This document shows positions 48,200 to 60,400 of a DNA stretch of 64,000 nucleotides, in pieces. The notes under the pieces were generated by a model. The model saw only the letters and a list, made by a program, of their open reading frames with translations, was not told the DNA's origin and did not search any database. The stretch's first letter is position 1. Each line of letters starts with the position of its first letter. Position numbers and translations under genes: made by a program. Source of the stretch: Phalacrocorax aristotelis (Eukaryota > Chordata > Aves > Suliformes > Phalacrocoracidae); the NCBI RefSeq assembly GCF_949628215.1, contig NC_134278.1, forward strand, positions 44,783,191 through 44,847,190, in the 5' to 3' direction.

Positions 48200-51100
48200 G
48201 TTGAACACTGAATACCCAGCAACAGAAAACACTCAGACATTGGCAGAAGAAGAAAAATTCTTCAAAGCAGAGGAGGAGCCAGATGTGCTTTCAAGCAAAG
48301 CATCTGGGTCAAATGACCCTGAGCTATGCAAGACCACCAGGAGGAAATGGTGAGTGATAGTAGTAGGTGACTACTACCTGGGGGCAACCATGTGCCAACC
48401 TGACCTGTCATCTAGAGAAGTTTCCTGCTTGCCTGGGATCTGGATTGGGGAAGTTGTGGAGAGACTGCCAAAGCTTGTCCAGACCTATGACTGTTACCTC
48501 CTGCTGTTCTTCCATGTGGACACCAATAATACAGCCAGGGGCAACCTGGAGAGTATCAAAACTGACTACAGAGCTCTGGAGGTGATAGTTAGGGATATGG
48601 GGGCTCAGGTGTCATTCTTGGTCTTGCGGGAAGAGGTCTAAGGATACTACATGTCAACACTTGTTTGTGGAGCTGTTGGTTGCAACAGGGTTTGCTTGAG
48701 GATCAGAATCTGCTATGAATAGATGGGGATCCACCACCCTAAGCAGGGCAGCAGTATCTTTGCCAGCAGGATATCTGACCTGGTAAGGAGGGCTTTCAGT
48801 TAACCACAGGAGGGGAGGGCAAGAGTTACCAGCAGACCTGAAAGGCAGTGATATTCAGGGTTGATGAGCAAAATGCCTGGGGTGATGTGAATGAAAGGGA
48901 GCACAAAATCAAAAAAACCCAAGCCTAAGTGGGGTCATCTCAAGCATTTGTGTGTAAACGAGGAAGCGCTTACAAGGCACCATTATGGAAAAAAAACCCA
49001 ACAGACCCCTTCTGAGAAATCAGCATGCTGAGGTGCCTTTCTGATGTGCCTGTACACTAGTGTGGAAAATAAACCCAAGAAGCTAAGAGATCTCTGTGCA
49101 GTTGCAGGACTATGATCTCGTTGGGATCACTGAGATGTGATGGGATGGCTTGCATGATTGCAACGGAAGGATATAGGCTCTTTAGGAAAGACAGGCTGGG
49201 AAGATGGGAAGGTGGAGTTGCACTTTTTGTGAGAAAACAGCTGGAATGCATGGACGTCTTCTAGGGATGAATGATGAGCCAACTGAGAGATTATGGGTAA
49301 GGATTAAAGAGCAGACCAGTATGGGTGACAGTGTAGTGGGAATCTGCTACAGGCTGCCTGACCAGAAAGAACAAGTGGATGAGGCCTTCTACAGACAGAT
49401 ATTCCCAGGCCCTGGTCCTCATGGGAGACTTACCCTGATACCTGCTGAAGGAAAAGCACAGTGGGACATAAGCAAATCCAGGAGGTTCCTGGAGAGCATC
49501 AGTGACAACTTCATCACCCAAGTGACAGAGGAGCCAATGAGGAGAGGTGCTTTGCTGGCCCTCACGCTCACAAAACAGGAAGAGCTCATTGGGGATGTGA
49601 AGGCTGAAGGCATCCTTGGCTGCATTGACCATGAGATGGTGGAATTCAGGATCCTGAGAGGAGGGAGCAGGGGAAAAAGCAAGGTTGCAACCTTGAACTT
49701 CAGGAGAGCTGACTTCAGCCTCTTTAAGGATCTTCTTGGAGGAGTCCTGTAGGATAAGGCTCTGGAGGGAAGTGGGGCCCAAGAAAGCTGTTTAATATTC
49801 AAGGAACACATCCTCCAAGCCCAAGAGCAGTCCATCCTAATGAACAGAAAGTCAGACAAAAATTCTAGGAGGCCTGCATGGATCAATAAATTGCTCCTGG
49901 AAAAACTCACACTCATAAAGGAAGTGTACGGAAGGTAGAAGCAGGGACAGATAACCTGGGAGGAATAGAGGGACATTGATCATGCAGAGACACAGTTAGG
50001 AAAGCTGAAGCCCAGCTGAAACTGAAGCTGATAAGGGATACCAAAGGTAGCAAGAAGGACTTCTATGAGTACATAAGTATCAAAAGGAAGACTAGGGAAA
50101 ATGTGGACCTACTGCTGAATGGGGCAGGGGCCATGGTAACACAGGAAATGAAAAAGGCACAAATACTGAATGCCTTTGCCTCTGTCTTTTACTAGCAAGA
50201 CTAGCCTTCAGAAATGGCAGACCCCAGAGACCACAGGGAAAGTGGAGAAAGGAAGACATACCCTTGTTGGAAGAGGATCAGGTCAGGGAATACTTAAGCA
50301 AACTGGACATACACAAGTCTATGGACCCTGATGGGATGCATCCATGAGTACTGAGGGAGCTGGCAGATGTCACTGTGAGGTCACTCAATGATCTTTGAAC
50401 AGCCATGGTGAACTGGGATAAGTGCCTAAGGAGTGGAGGAAAGCCAACACCACTTCTGTCTTCAAGAAAGGCAAGAAGGAGGGCCTAGGGGACTACAGAC
50501 CAGTCAGCCTCACCTTGATCCCTGGGAAACTGATGGAATAGCTAATCCTGGATATCATTTCCAGGTGCATGAAGGACAAAAGGTGATCAAGAGTAGCCAG
50601 CATGGCTTCAACAAGGGGAAGTTATACTTGACCAACTTCATAACCATCAATGAAGAAATTACTGGCTTGATAGTTGAGGGGAGAGCAGGGGACATTGCCT
50701 ACCTAGACTGCAGTAAGGCTTTTGACTTTGTCTCGCATAAGATACTCATAGAGAAGCTGTTGAAGTATGGGCTGGCTGAGCAGACAGTGAGGTGGATTCA
50801 AAATTGGCTGAATTAACAGGCCCAGAGGGTATTGATCAGTGGTAGTGTGTCTTATTAGAGGACAGTAATAAGTGGTGGCCTGGGGTCAGTACTGGGTCCA
50901 GTCCTGTTTAACATCTTTGTGAATAATCTGGATCATGGGGCAGAGTGTGCCTTAGCAGGTTTGCTGATGGTACAAAACTGGGAGGAGTGGCTGATATAAT
51001 ACAGGATTGTGTTGCCATCCAGAGGGACATAAACAGGCTGGAGTACAGGCAGACAGGAATCTCGTGCAATTCAACAAGGACAAGTGATATGTTCTGCATC

Positions 51101-51826
51101 TGGGGATGAATAAGCCCATGCATAAGTACATACTGGGGGCCAACTGGCTGGAAAGCAGCTCTGCAGATCTGGGGATCCTGGCTGCAAATAAGTTGAACAC
51201 AAGCTAGCAATGTGCCCTGGCCACAATGAGATCTTGTGGCACCCTGGGTTGCATTAGGAGTGTTGCCAGCAAGTTGAGTGAGGTGATCCTTCCCCTCTAC
51301 TCAGCAATGGTGAGGCCACACCTGGAGTACTGTGTCCACGTCTGGGTTCCCCAGTACACAAGAGATGTGGAGCTGCAGGAGAAAGTCCAGTGAAGGGCCA
51401 CTGGGATGATGAAGGGACCGGAGCACTTCTATGAGGAGAGACTGAGAGAGCTGGGACTGTTTAGCCTGGAGAAGGCTCAGGGGGGTCTTATCAACATGTA
51501 CTATTATCTGAAGTGAGGGAATGAAAAAGAGGGAGCCAGGCTTTTTTCAGTGGTGCCCAGTGACGGGACCAGAGGACGTGGGCACAAACTGAAACACAAG
51601 AAGGTCCCCCCTGAACATAAAGAAACACTTTCTTCACTGTGAGGGTGACCAAGCCCTGGCACAGGTTATCCAAAGAGGTTGTGGAGTCTCTATGCTTGGA
51701 GATACTCAAAAGCCGTCTGGATGTGGTCCTGGGCAACTGGCTATAGGTGTCTCTGCTTGAGCAGAGGGGATTGGACCAGATGACCTCCAGGGGTCCCTTC
51801 CAACCTCAGCCATTCTGTGATTCTGT
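48200..51826 (+). mobile_element. Near full-length CR1 LINE (dead copy)
   Basis: About 3.6 kb. The 5' part (about 48,300-48,650) resembles the CR1 region ahead of ORF2. The ORF2 endonuclease part is open at 49,204-49,752 (VVGICYRLPDQ; ILGCIDHEMVEF near its end). The reverse transcriptase part includes 50,433-50,816 (YLDCSKAFDFVSHKILIEKL). The C-terminal region follows, and the element ends with GACCTCCAGGGGTCCCTTCC and CATTCTGTGATTCTGT, the CR1 3' tail. Frameshifts and stops separate the domains. The catalytic FADD motif reads FADG (50,960-50,971). It is therefore not able to move. The left border is approximate. Confidence 0.92.
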
Positions 51827-52880
51827 AAATTCAGCTGAAGTTAATACATGTTCCATTTAGCTCACTGTTTCTGATCATATATTTCTAAATAATTTTAGAA
51901 AACAAGCACTGGCAATAAAGGGCTATGTGACTTGTTTTTTGTAGTGTAGTAATGTTGTTTAGGTTATAGAAAAAGTATCTTTTAATGGTTTCCTTTGGAG
52001 TAAATAAGCAGAGGAAAGCTATCTTGTGTCAGGCATACCAAAAGCTTGATGCAATGTATTCCAAGGTATGTTTGTTCTCTACCTACTGTCTTAGCTTAGC
52101 ATTGCTGACACGAGAATTGAGTTCTTCACATCCACTTTGAAAAGAATCTTGTAGAAGCAGTAAATTAACTTCATACTTCTGGTCAGGTGCAGTTTAACTC
52201 CAATGCATATTTTCCATAAAAAACCCAAAATATTTAATCACTTCTATAACTCAGTAGCTTTATTTGTGATGTTACTACATGATTGGGTTAAATTCATTGT
52301 TACTTCTGTAGCATTCCCACATCTTAAAAACAGACTAAGAATTAGCTAATGTTTTAATGTGATAAAAGGAATACATATTTGGGAACCTAAAACTTTTGCA
52401 TTATTTTCTTTTTCATTCAGTGTCTCAAAAAAACACTGACACCTATTTAAATAATGAGAGATATACAGCTGTATATCTCTCATTTTTTTAAGCACATGAT
52501 AATTATATATTCTATCATGAATAAAATCATGAGTACTTAATTCATTGTTGTTTTCTTTGTTGGTGCCCAGCTGATGTACAAGACAATCAGAGCACCAGGA
52601 TGTTTTGGGGGATGATTATGTATCTTTCAGGTGGCCTCTTAGCATAACTGTAGAATAAATTTGTACATGCAAAACATTTGGAGATGAAAGATGTAACCCT
52701 GTAGTTTTCAGTGTGCCGTGATTAATGCTGTAATGGTGAACGAGTAGTCAAGGAAAGAATTCTGGTACCTCCTCAGCGTGTTTAACAAATTACAAGGGAG
52801 ACTAGAGAGGGCTTTAAACCTTCTTATCAGCACTTACGAATGCAATACATGCCCCTACATCACATGACTAAATCACACTG
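51827..52880. other. Intergenic, contains a perfect palindrome
   Basis: AT-rich spacer between two CR1 copies. The only structure seen is the 32-bp palindrome at 52,453-52,484. Confidence 0.7.
52453..52484. repeat. Perfect 32-bp palindrome
   Basis: The half-site AATGAGAGATATACAG is followed immediately by its exact reverse complement, with no spacer, centred between 52,468 and 52,469. After one mismatch on each side, further bases also pair. It could extrude as a cruciform. The element is too small to be called a transposon, and no flanking target duplication is evident. Confidence 0.95.
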
Positions 52881-53375
52881 TTGGGACCTGGGGGTGCTGG
52901 TTGACAGCTGGCTGAACATAAGCCAGCAGTGTGCCCATGTGGCAAAGAAGGCCAACAGCATCCTGGCTTGCATCAGGAATAGTGTGGCCAGCAGGAGCAG
53001 GGCAGTGATTGTGCCCCTGTACTTGGCACTGGTGAGGCTGCACCTCGAGTACTGTGTTCAGTTTTGGGCCCCTCACTACAAGAAGGATATCAAGTTGCTG
53101 GAGAGTGTCCAGAGGAGCGCAATGAAGCTGGTGAAGAGTCTGGAGAGCAAGCCTTCTGAGGAGAGGTTGAGGGAGCTGGGGTTGTTTAGCCTGGAGAAGA
53201 GGAGGCTGAGGAGAGACCTTATCACTCTCTACAACTACCTGAAAGGAGGTTGCAGCAAAGTGGGTGTTGGTCTCTTCTACCAAGTAACTTGTGGTAAGAC
53301 AAGAGGAAACAGCCTCAAGTTGTGTCAGGGGAGGTTTAGATTGGATATTAGGAAAAATGCATTTACTGCAAGAGG
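52881..53375 (+). mobile_element. CR1 LINE internal fragment lacking its 3' end
   Basis: The sequence covers the C-terminal ORF2 region ([60 protein letters not shown]) in a single open frame (52,840 to about 53,375). It then stops abruptly before the expected end of ORF2 and the 3' tail. CR1 copies are normally truncated at the 5' side, so loss of the 3' end points to a later deletion or rearrangement. Confidence 0.9.
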
Positions 53376-54814
53376 TAACGTTGTTTCAGTCATTGTTCTG
53401 TCTAAATCTTTTCCTCTCTTGTTTGTCTTGTCATCTTTTTGATTATTCCTATTTTGTGCTTATCTGTATTCTCTTGCACATAACACAAAGACCTTTAGTA
53501 ATTATGTGATCAAATAGCTCTGGACAATGGGATTCTGTTAGGCATATGGTCACTTCACAGTAAATTTTATATATGTATATATAATATACATATACATATA
53601 TATACATATATGTGTATATGTGTATATATATGTATAACAAACATATTTTATATGTTATACATTTATTGTGCTACATTGTTAAATATATCATTATCATTAT
53701 AGATACCTTGACACCTAGGTGTTACCCAATCAGAATGTCTTTTTTTGATATACATGGAACAGGTTGGGAGCTGAGAGTTAATCTGTCTGTTAATTATATA
53801 CTGAATTATTATCATGGCAAGACTTAAAACCTGTTGTATGGAGTCCAAACAATATTGGTTAATGCACATCATAATTCTAAACCTGGAACTTGGAATGAGC
53901 AGAGCTTGTACACTTATCACTTAAACAATCTCTGTAAAACTTCATAGGATATTTATAATAATGTGTTTAGCATGGTGTCAGGTTTCATTAGTTGATGTCC
54001 TGCTGTTGAGAAATGTATCTTTGTAACTGATAGTTCTTTAGCTAAAAAAAAACCAGAGACATTTTTACATGTCTTAAGATTAATCAGTCTGCATGGCATT
54101 TAGCAACAGAGAGGCAACATTGCTCAATTTTTATGAGTAACAGTAGGTTCATGTTGAACAATTTTTTGAGGAAAATTCCACCAGCATAGTCCGCTGCTGT
54201 CATGAGATTGATGGTGTTGAATCTGCCATTTTTTTGCCCTAAAATCTGCTGCCACCAGAATTTATTTTCTTAATGTCAAGGACTGCTTTGGCAGTGAGAC
54301 AGGGGTCATATTGTGGATCTGAAAAAAACAGTTTTGGTGCCAAAAGAGATGAAACAATTGGTGCATAAGGTCAACTGATGTTCTTGCCAATTGCTTCATG
54401 GCATTAGACCCTTCTAAATCTTTCTTTAAAACTCTTCCATGAAAATATTGAAATACATTAATCTTGTCCTTTACTACTAACAGAAAGGATGAGCAGTTCA
54501 GTATGAATTTGAAACTATTTTTCTCAAGAAAAACAATCTAAAGATTTTTTAAAATGGTGTTTCTGTCTTTGAACGAAGCTATGTTCTACTTTTATGCCTT
54601 TCTAACCTGAGCTGAAAGCTATTTCATGGGTTCATTTAAATTTTCCCTATAAAAATTGAAAATTAGTTATTTTCTGTTAAAACATACCTAATTATGAAGA
54701 ATTACTAAAATCCCATTGCCTTTAGTATAAGAGAAATCAAACTATAGAATACTTTCTTTCCTACAATTTTATCTAGTATGTGGTGAAAATGGCATACGGT
54801 AATTCCTATTTGGG
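53376..54814. other. Intergenic, with TA-rich repeat
   Basis: AT-rich spacer containing the TA/CA-rich repeat at 53,567-53,661. No gene or further mobile element seen. Confidence 0.65.
53567..53661 (+). repeat. TA/TATG-rich low-complexity repeat
   Basis: About 95 bp of alternating purine-pyrimidine sequence made of TATA, TACA and TGTA units. It is partly self-complementary, so it can form hairpins or Z-like structure. It explains the tyrosine/isoleucine-rich frames across it. Confidence 0.85.
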
Positions 54815-54880
54815 AATTTGGGGGGTTGGACTAGATGACCTCTAAAGGTCCCTTCCAACCTAAACCATTCTATGATTCTA
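54815..54880 (+). mobile_element. CR1 LINE extreme 3'-end fragment
   Basis: GGGTTGGACTAGATGACCTC, then AAAGGTCCCTTCCAACCTAA, then CCATTCTATGATTCTA is the canonical CR1 tail. Only about 65 bp are present, a strongly 5'-truncated insertion. It looks younger than the old remnants because the tail is almost intact. Confidence 0.9.
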
Positions 54881-57179
54881 TTTACTTCCCTAAGATATAT
54901 TATTGCTGTCTTCGTGGTTGGTGATATCTGGCTACTTTCTTTGCAAAACAGTCTCTAAATTGGTTTCCTCCTGGTTCTGTTTCTTTCACGTGCACCTCTA
55001 CTAACACAATACCTACCTAAATTCTTCAGTCCTTATGTGCTTAGTAAGGGTCTTATACCAAATCTGTAACACCACCTTATTTAATCTACTTTTAGTTTAA
55101 TATTGGTTTCAGTGGTGAATTCAGTAAGATTGAAGGTGGAAAATTGGTGATATACTTAATGTAATTTTATATATTTTAATACACTCTAGAAACTGGTAGA
55201 GAATTGCCTTCATGTAAACATCCTCTAGAACACTATTAAGGTCAGGTTTTTAGGGAAGGCCATCTCAGGACAGTAGTTTAATTCTCTGTATTAAACTACC
55301 GTGCAAACACACAGAGTTGACTATGCATGTATAAAAGGGGAAAATACTACTAGTGATATTTTCCATTGCTTTGATTGCCAGTTTATACTGCCAGAATATT
55401 CTCAGTGGCTTTGCTTTCTTTAGTCATGGGCACAAAACTGAGCCAGAATCAAGCACTCATCTGGAAGTTGGCAATGGATTTTGTTGGCTTGCCCATTTCT
55501 TTTGATAAGAAGGGGTTTGTCCCTTAGCTTAAGATATAGTTGACCTTGAGTTGTCTGGAATGTTGTTAATGCTGAAGAAATGACTGACAAACAGCAATTA
55601 TGGAGAAACATGTGGTTGTTGCTATTCTTATGCTCTCATCAGGTATCGTTACACATTTGAGGTCAGACTGTGAAAGGTAACATTGTGGATGAAACAATGA
55701 AAAAGAAAGAGCATTATTTTCAAACTCTTTATTCATGACTGCAGATATTTTCTATATGATTTGCCCTTTCTATTACAGTGACCTCTACAGACATGATGAT
55801 GAAAAATATTAACAAAAAGGTAACAACTGATAGCTGGTATAAGAAGTTATTCACAAACACTAAGCTAAAAGCAGACAAATAATTGCATGAGCTGTTGTTG
55901 GCATCACAGCAAGTATAAAGTCAGATCTGGTTTTCAAATTTACTAGTATAAGGACTCCCTGCTGAAAGCATGTACCAGATGCAGGATTTTCTCAAGGTTA
56001 AATGTGATTATAACACACACATACAAATTGCAGTCAGGGATTAAATCACAAAATAATGAGATCTTTTCAAAAGGTAGTATACTACTCTGATTATCCTCTC
56101 TACCTTTAAGATATGCTTGTGTTTTAAGTCTTGATACACTATATTCATTGGGAAACTGCATTTAAGCTGATGTTATGTCATTGAATTTGAAGGTCTGTCC
56201 ATTTTATTGTATTACCTGCAGAAAAATTAATTTCATGTAAAGGATATACAGTTCTACTTCTGTGTGTCAGCAGTCAGAATTATCTTTTTTTTTTTTTTTG
56301 ACCGACTCCTTACACATCTGAAATGAGATAATAAAAATCACAGGAAGATATTAATGAATTGGAAACTACTGTAAGAGAATGAAATAGATATGAATAAGTA
56401 ACATTCTGTTCTCCATACTGAAAACATGTTAGTTTGAATTTATTGCTACCTGTCAAAATCAGTGACTTCAGAACTTCAAAATCCTATAGTGAGGGGGATT
56501 TTTAAAAAACATCTTATTATCTCTGTAATACAGAGCAATGGTTTAACACAGATGGAAAATAGTGGACTGGTTAGATTGCCATACCCAGAATGTCTCTGAA
56601 GGCTGTGTCTACCCTAGTGATTTGTCTTGGTGCATAAGAAATATTTGATGTGAATTGCCCAATGGTATCCATTTGTCTTATGTTCTTCCAGGTCTTCAAG
56701 TAGTTTGATGCACAAAGATAAAATTCCTTTTTGAGGAAATTAAATCAGCAGTCCTGGTTGAAAAGTGTTCCTGTGCTAAGACTTTTACATCAGACTCCCT
56801 TTTCTGTAGTGACTTAAGAGAAAGTATCTGGTAAACAAAATCAAGTTAAAACTAAGTTATGCCAAGCCAGTGTCAAATTAATGAAACTATGACAGAACTG
56901 AGTGCATAAACTGATTCAGGGTGATGCTGCAAAGAGTTAATTTTCAAATCAATATGTTAAACAAAGCAGATTCTACCGTATACTGCACTTGGTCCCAGCT
57001 TCGGCTCAGAAAAGACTGAATGCTTTCTCCATTCAGAGTAACACCATATTGTGCTACCCAGAAGTTTTTCACAAGCATCCCCCAAAACAGTGCTATGCCT
57101 TCAAGGCATAACTACAGCTCACTGGAAAGCTGTTCCTTTAAAAAATGCTCATTGAAAGATGCAGTTTCATTGAAATGGA
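54881..57179. other. Intergenic, no gene seen
   Basis: AT-rich desert with a poly-T run near 56,286-56,300. No repeat family or coding segment recognised. Confidence 0.6.
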
Positions 57180-57400
57180 AATGTACAGAGTTTCATGGAT
57201 TAAAAAGCCAGAAGGGAGTACTGTGATCATCTAGCCTGGCATACTGTACAACAGAGACCTCATGGCTGTCTTAGTTTCTTCCCATTTGAACTAGATCATG
57301 TCTTTCTAAAGATAAAAAAACCTTCTACCTTGCTTTTTAAGAATACTTCAAGGATGGTATTATCTACCACCATTTTCTATGAGGTACTCCTCATGGTTAA
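57180..57400 (+). mobile_element. Very old CR1/L3-like 3' fragment
   Basis: AAAAGCCAGAAGGGAGTACT, GTGATCATCTAGCCTGGCAT and ACTGTACAACAGAGACC, followed about 100 bp later by ATTATCTACCACC, follow the order of an amniote-wide CR1 tail. In reptile copies of that tail the same blocks read AGAAGGGACCATTAGATCAT, then CTAGTCTGACC, and end near ATCCACCAC. Divergence is very high. It could be retained as functional sequence, but nothing shows that. Confidence 0.6.
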
Positions 57401-60400
57401 TTATGCTGTTAATTCTAAGTTCATCTGTCTTCAGTTTCTAGTTCCTGGGTCTTGTTATGCCTCTGTCTGTGAGACTGAAATGAAATTTATCTTCCTTTGT
57501 ATGTATTTAGAGACTGTAATCTATTTATCCATTATACTAAGGAGGTGACATTTCTTCATTCTCTTATTTCAGGTCATGTTTTTGAGTATCTCTGAGTACT
57601 GATGGTTGTATGGTGAATACTTAGCTACTTACCAACATTATTTTTGACTTGTGGATGCAGAAATTGGATGCATTATTTGAATACTGAAGTAGCTGATGCT
57701 AAGTAGTGTCTCTGTTCCTGCTTGAGATTCCGCTGTTTATACATCCATGTTCACATTCTTTTTTGACTAAGATGAAGAAAAGTTTGGAGCTATCCACATG
57801 GTTGAAAACTGCAGGGAGTTCTTTGCCTGACAGCTCGTATTGTAAGCATGTAGGTGTTGTATTTTATAGCTCTATTGTCACCTCTGGTGACACTAAATCA
57901 GACATTGTTGTATCCTTCCTTGATGTTAACTCCTTTTTAGGCCACTAATTCTGGGAGAAGTTTTCTTTTCAAAAAGCAGAGAGCTAAGACTGTATTTTTG
58001 GTTTACTTAAATGCAGTCATCTTGTTTCTCTGCTTTTGGTTTACTTAAAGCAAATCAGAGTTTGGGATTGGCTTATCCAAACAGCAGATTTCAGGAAAAA
58101 TATAAAAAATGAGGAAGAAAAGGAAGGACTAGTCTGGTGAGTAAACCATAGTTGTGTTAAAATATCTATTCTGTGTGAGAGTTCAGTGGTTAGAGTTTTC
58201 AGCCCGGATGTGGGAGATCTTAGCTCACTTTCTTCCTTTGTCTCAGGAGAGAAAAACTTACATTTCCTGCTCTCTGTGAGAATAGTTTTACCACATGGAC
58301 AGAAAACGATTTTGCTGTCTGCCAGCACAAGTATTTAAGGGCTTCATGTAAAGCTGAATAGATGCATGAGTTCAGCAGTGTACTCCAGCATATCTCCTTT
58401 TACTCCTTATCTTAACTAGGGCAAAGAATCACTTTGACCTAGGATGTCTCACCTCTCTTTGGAGTATCTTGGCCACCAAGACAATTATGATGCAAGTTTT
58501 TTTCAGTTTTCCTGATTACTATTAAAAAATCTAGAATTTCCTATTTCTTGAAAAAATATTCTCATATTTGTGCTCTTTCACATGGTGAACAGTGAATATT
58601 TGAGCATTTTTAAAAAGGTAGACCTTAAATAATTTTTGGAATATGATTAATGACTTTTAATCTTATTTTGAAGTACAAATATGCCATCTCTGAGAACTTC
58701 CCTTGTAGCTTACGCCAATAGTACAGGCAGGCATTGAAGTGAAGTTAGAAAATGGATGGTGTTTAAGATAAAGTTATTATGTATGTTGTGGCAAAATATT
58801 ACCTTTCAAAAAGACAGAATGATAAGCCAATTACAAATAGTTCGGTCTTTGCAAAGGAAGAATGTTTCCCAAGGAAGAATGTGACAGGTATGTATATTGA
58901 ACCAGTGGTATTATGGACCTATTTTCAGTTGTTTACAACTTGCCTAAGTCTGAGAATCTGAAGCAAAATTTTACATGCTGGTGTCTGCCTCAGCTAGCTT
59001 GTTATGGTCATTAAATCTAAAAAGGCTCAGCCATTTCAGAGAATGGAGAAAAGAAATTAAAAAAAAAAAAAGTTGTTGCTATTTTCCATTTAAATATTTC
59101 ATTGCCTTTGTGCTTTGACATGGGACTAGCTTCTATGTCAGGAATATGACTTGGTTGCCCAGGTGAAAAGGTCTCTACCCAAAGCTTCCACATGTAGCTC
59201 TTCCTTCCCCATTCCCCTCCTTCAATGGTGGTTTGTGGGCTCAGTGTATGTATAGTCAGCAGCAGTGACTTCCTGGAACTTAATTGCTAATACTCTGTCA
59301 TCACTAAGTGTGCTTGACTCTCTCATAGGTTGTAATTGTAACAGATGACAACTGAATATACTTCCTCCCTTTGCATCTCCTACATCTAACAAGAGCTTGT
59401 GCATCAACCCCAGGCATTCAGTTGTCTTGCCACTGCTAGCTACCGAGCTACTGAACATGCTCCAGACTCAGAATAAATTCCCTTCTGAGTGCAGTTCTGA
59501 GCCAGGATAGCAACGGGGCATTGGAATTGTGAGTTGCCATTGCTAGCCCTAGCCTGGCTGCTGGTGCTTGGGTAGGCCTGAGGTTGAAAATGAAGTGTCT
59601 ACTGGGACTGAGACTTAATAGAGAGAGAGAAACTGACTGGAAATTGGAAGATGAAGCTGAAAGTTAATTGTGAATAAACCTCTTTTTGGAAGTTGGTTTT
59701 AGGCTGAGAAGCTGAAACTGAGAGATGAGAGCGGTAAGAGTTTTATTTGCCTGTGCATTCACTGCAGAGATGAATGTGGGAGAGGAACATGGTTTCCAGC
59801 AGGGTTTCACAGATACTTATGGACAGCAAAGGACAAAACATCCAGAACCTTGGTTTTGCTTTCAGGCTTTGGAGGAAAGTGCATCAGTGCAGTATGGACT
59901 TTTCCACCCCGTCCGCCTCAGATTTCCTGTCATCTCCTGTTCCACCCACATCACCTTGGCCATGGTTCTCTGTCCTAGTGTCATCCAGACTTTTTATATC
60001 ACTCACTCAGTCCTGTGGCTTCCCATTATGGCCTATTTCTCATCGTGACCCACGGACCTGATCTCTTCAGGCATGCAAGCTTCCTGTTTTAGTCAAATCT
60101 CCTTTTTGCTTTGCGTACACTGTTCCAGATTTCCTGTGTAGCCACTCCAGTTCTTACTCCAAAGTCCTCTCAGAGTTCCCAGTCTCATTCATAATCAAGT
60201 CCAGTCTCACTTTTTATGACCTCTCAGCATTTATTTCCCTCCCCTCCACGTGGCAGAGGCTTTCTGATCTAGTATGGGTACAAAAATAGGATGAGTGTTT
60301 ATCTCAGTCCTTTTCTTGTTTCTCTTTTCCAGTGTTTGCCCAGCTAGTCTTAGGTTTCTCCACATCCCTTGCCTCTTTGTCAGAATGCTCTTTCCAAACT

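Noticed and set aside
49419..49976. 185-codon minus-strand frame
   Set aside because: It is the shadow of the CR1 endonuclease region on the plus strand.
52881..54880. One CR1 split by a 1.4-kb insertion (52,881-53,375 plus 54,815-54,880)
   Set aside because: About 150 bp of CR1 expected between the two parts is missing, and the intervening DNA shows no mobile-element ends. Two separate events are simpler.
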